DNA from: Fulvimarina endophytica
GTDB taxonomy: Bacteria > Pseudomonadota > Alphaproteobacteria > Rhizobiales > Rhizobiaceae
Assembly: GCF_003403015.1 (NCBI RefSeq)
Contig: NZ_QURL01000007.1
Location: 1 to 64,000, forward strand
DNA: 64,000 nucleotides
Direction of reading: 5' to 3'
Made by a program: the position numbers and the translations under genes
Notes under the pieces: generated by a model
Database searches by the model: none
The model's input: the letters and a program-made list of their open reading frames with translations, nothing else
Told to the model about the DNA's origin: nothing
Shown: positions 62,656 through 64,000 of the stretch, piece by piece
Numbering within the stretch: position 1 is the stretch's first letter
Layout: each line of letters begins with the position of its first letter

Positions 62656-63828
62656 TCACCCCTTCGCCACGAAGCAATCGATCCGCTCCAGAGCCTCAAG
62701 AACGTCTCGTTCGTCGCCGGCATAGGAGAGGCGCACGAAGGCATCTCCACGAAGCGGGTCGAAATCGATCCCCGGCGTCAGCGCCACATGCTGCTCGGCG
62801 AGGAGCCGGGCGGCGAACTGCGTTGCCGATGCGAAGGCTTCCGGGATCTGCGCATAGGCGTAGAACGCGCCGTCGATCGGTGCGATCGCGCGAAAGCCGA
62901 TCGCCGGCAATCTCTCCATCATGGCCGCGCGCTTGGGCCGGTAGCTGTCGCGAACGGCGTCGAGCTCCTCGGCGGCGCCGAGGGCCGCGAGAGCTGCCGT
63001 CTGGGAGAGGTCCGATGCCGAGATATAGATGTTCTGGCCCAGCCTCTCGGCCGCTCCGACGAGTTCGGGCGGCAGGATCATCCAGCCGATCCGCCAGCCG
63101 GTCATGCAATAATATTTGGAGAACGAGTTGAGGATGATCGCCTCGTCGAGATCCTGGAGCACGGAACGCTCGGTCTTGCCGAAGCTCAGGCGATGATAGA
63201 TCTCGTCCGAGATCAGCCGGACGCCCGTCTCGCGGCAGAAGTCCGCGATGCGTCCGAGTTCGTCCGGCGAGGTCATCGTGCCGGTGGGATTGGCGGGGCT
63301 CGCGATCAGGACGCCCTGAAAGGGTCGTTCCGCATAGGCGTCTTCGAGATGGGCGCGCGTCAGGACGTAGTCGTCCTCGGGGCCGACGGGGATCTCGCGG
63401 GCGGTGATGCCGAGCGCGCGCATGATGTTGCGATAGGCGGGATAGCCGGGAGAGGCGAGCGCGATCTCGTCGCCGGCCTCGAAGCCAGCGAGAAAGGCGA
63501 TGTTGAAGCCGCCCGATGCGCCGGTGGTGATCATCACCCGCGCCGGATCGACGCAAACGCCGTAGCTCGTCTCGTAATGGGCCGCGATCGCCCGGCGCAG
63601 ATCCATGCGCCCCATCGCATCCGTATAGGAGACCGGACCGGCCGCGATCATCGCCTGCGCCGCCTTCCGCGCGGCTCTCGGTGCGGGGGAGACCGGCTGC
63701 CCGACGGCGAGCGAGAGGACATTCCTGCCCTCGGCCCGAAGCCGGTTGGCTTCCGCCATCACGCTCATCGCCCGGAACGGTTCGACCTGCGAGCGAATGG
63801 ACGCCCCTCTTCCGCCTGACTTCGACAT
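62656..63828 (-). CDS. Class I/II PLP-dependent aminotransferase
   Basis: The 390-residue fold-type I aminotransferase has SVMAEANRLRAEGRNVLSLAVGQP near residue 21, TTGASGGFNIAFLAGFEAGDEIALASPGYPAYRN, ASPANPTGTMTSPDEL, the LISDEIYHRL cofactor contacts and the PLP lysine in NSFSKYYCMTGWRIGW. It resembles aspartate/aromatic aminotransferase relatives, but the amino donor is unknown. AGGAG seven bases upstream supports the ATG at 63828. From 63829 to the window end no gene is recognised. Confidence 0.88.
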   Translation of the reverse strand: MSKSGGRGASIRSQVEPFRAMSVMAEANRLRAEGRNVLSLAVGQPVSPAPRAARKAAQAMIAAGPVSYTDAMGRMDLRRAIAAHYETSYGVCVDPARVMITTGASGGFNIAFLAGFEAGDEIALASPGYPAYRNIMRALGITAREIPVGPEDDYVLTRAHLEDAYAERPFQGVLIASPANPTGTMTSPDELGRIADFCRETGVRLISDEIYHRLSFGKTERSVLQDLDEAIILNSFSKYYCMTGWRIGWMILPPELVGAAERLGQNIYISASDLSQTAALAALGAAEELDAVRDSYRPKRAAMMERLPAIGFRAIAPIDGAFYAYAQIPEAFASATQFAARLLAEQHVALTPGIDFDPLRGDAFVRLSYAGDERDVLEALERIDCFVAKG

Positions 63829-64000
63829 CCGTCGGCTCCTTTCGCCCTGTCGTTCTTCGTCGCTCGACATAACCGCTTGGGCCCTAGAGCGAAACGGTCG
63901 GCCACGGTCGCGAAAAACTGAACGTCGACGTCTGGCATCGCCGGTCTGCCGTGATAGTGTCCGGCACCATTCCTCAGGACAGGCAGCCAGGAGACAGCCT

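Noticed and set aside
63870..64000. Possible fourth copy of the dispersed palindromic element at the right end
   Set aside because: Only a short stretch (CTAGAGCGAAACGG) recalls this class of repeat; no stem or extended similarity to the three copies was found.

Overview
The window looks like a GC-rich chromosomal segment of an alphaproteobacterium of the order Hyphomicrobiales (Rhizobiales). This is inferred from gene content and order: rne-amidase-mrcA-prfB with a programmed frameshift in prfB, rpmF next to mtgA and ispA, the phaR/phaA pair, ChvE/GguAB sugar uptake, many TRAP transporters, FCD-type GntR regulators and an RNase E with a huge acidic insert. An Aurantimonadaceae-like member would fit, but the sequence alone does not settle the family. 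Most of the long open frames opposite real genes are high-GC shadows.

Left edge (1-1768): a tyrosine-type integrase, cut by the window edge, starts 84 bases from the 3' end of a tRNA-Ser(CGA) gene. This looks like the boundary of an integrated element that continues to the left. 2299-5116 is an arsenic resistance operon, arsR-arsC-arsH-arsB.

5303-16981 is an accessory catabolic region. A divergent GntR regulator faces a TRAP transporter (P, Q, M) co-directional with a CaiB-type CoA-transferase and a crotonase-fold protein lacking both usual catalytic glutamates. A second GntR regulator and a large FAD/Fe-S 2-hydroxyacid dehydrogenase follow, facing a serine-glyoxylate aminotransferase. The genes suggest uptake and oxidation of a small organic acid with a glyoxylate branch, but the substrate cannot be read from the sequence.

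17217-32261 is one long minus-strand block: GntR regulator, ChvE-GguA-GguB sugar importer, a Gfo/Idh-type galactose/arabinose dehydrogenase, an aldonate dehydratase, then both a kinase/aldolase arm (De Ley-Doudoroff) and a dehydratase/semialdehyde-dehydrogenase arm (to 2-oxoglutarate), and finally a second TRAP transporter. It appears to serve D-galactose, L-arabinose and perhaps D-fucose through shared first enzymes. No lactonase is visible. Stem-loops separate the transporter, enzyme and TRAP genes.

32597-38227 holds a serine hydrolase of the beta-lactamase fold, a Wzm/Wzt-type polysaccharide ABC exporter, a glycosyltransferase and KpsF. From 38437 to the right end the content is mostly housekeeping: lolA, ispG, a lytic transglycosylase, a BASS-family transporter, ispA, mtgA, rpmF, a nitronate monooxygenase-like protein, phaR/phaA, a patatin, pdeM, tRNA-Cys, a lipoprotein, an M23 peptidase, prfB, mrcA, an amidase, rne and a class I aminotransferase.

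Three related copies of a roughly 100-base palindromic element each lie within 30 bases after the stop codon of a minus-strand gene (arsB, the second dctM, prfB). No CRISPR array, insertion sequence or complete prophage was seen.
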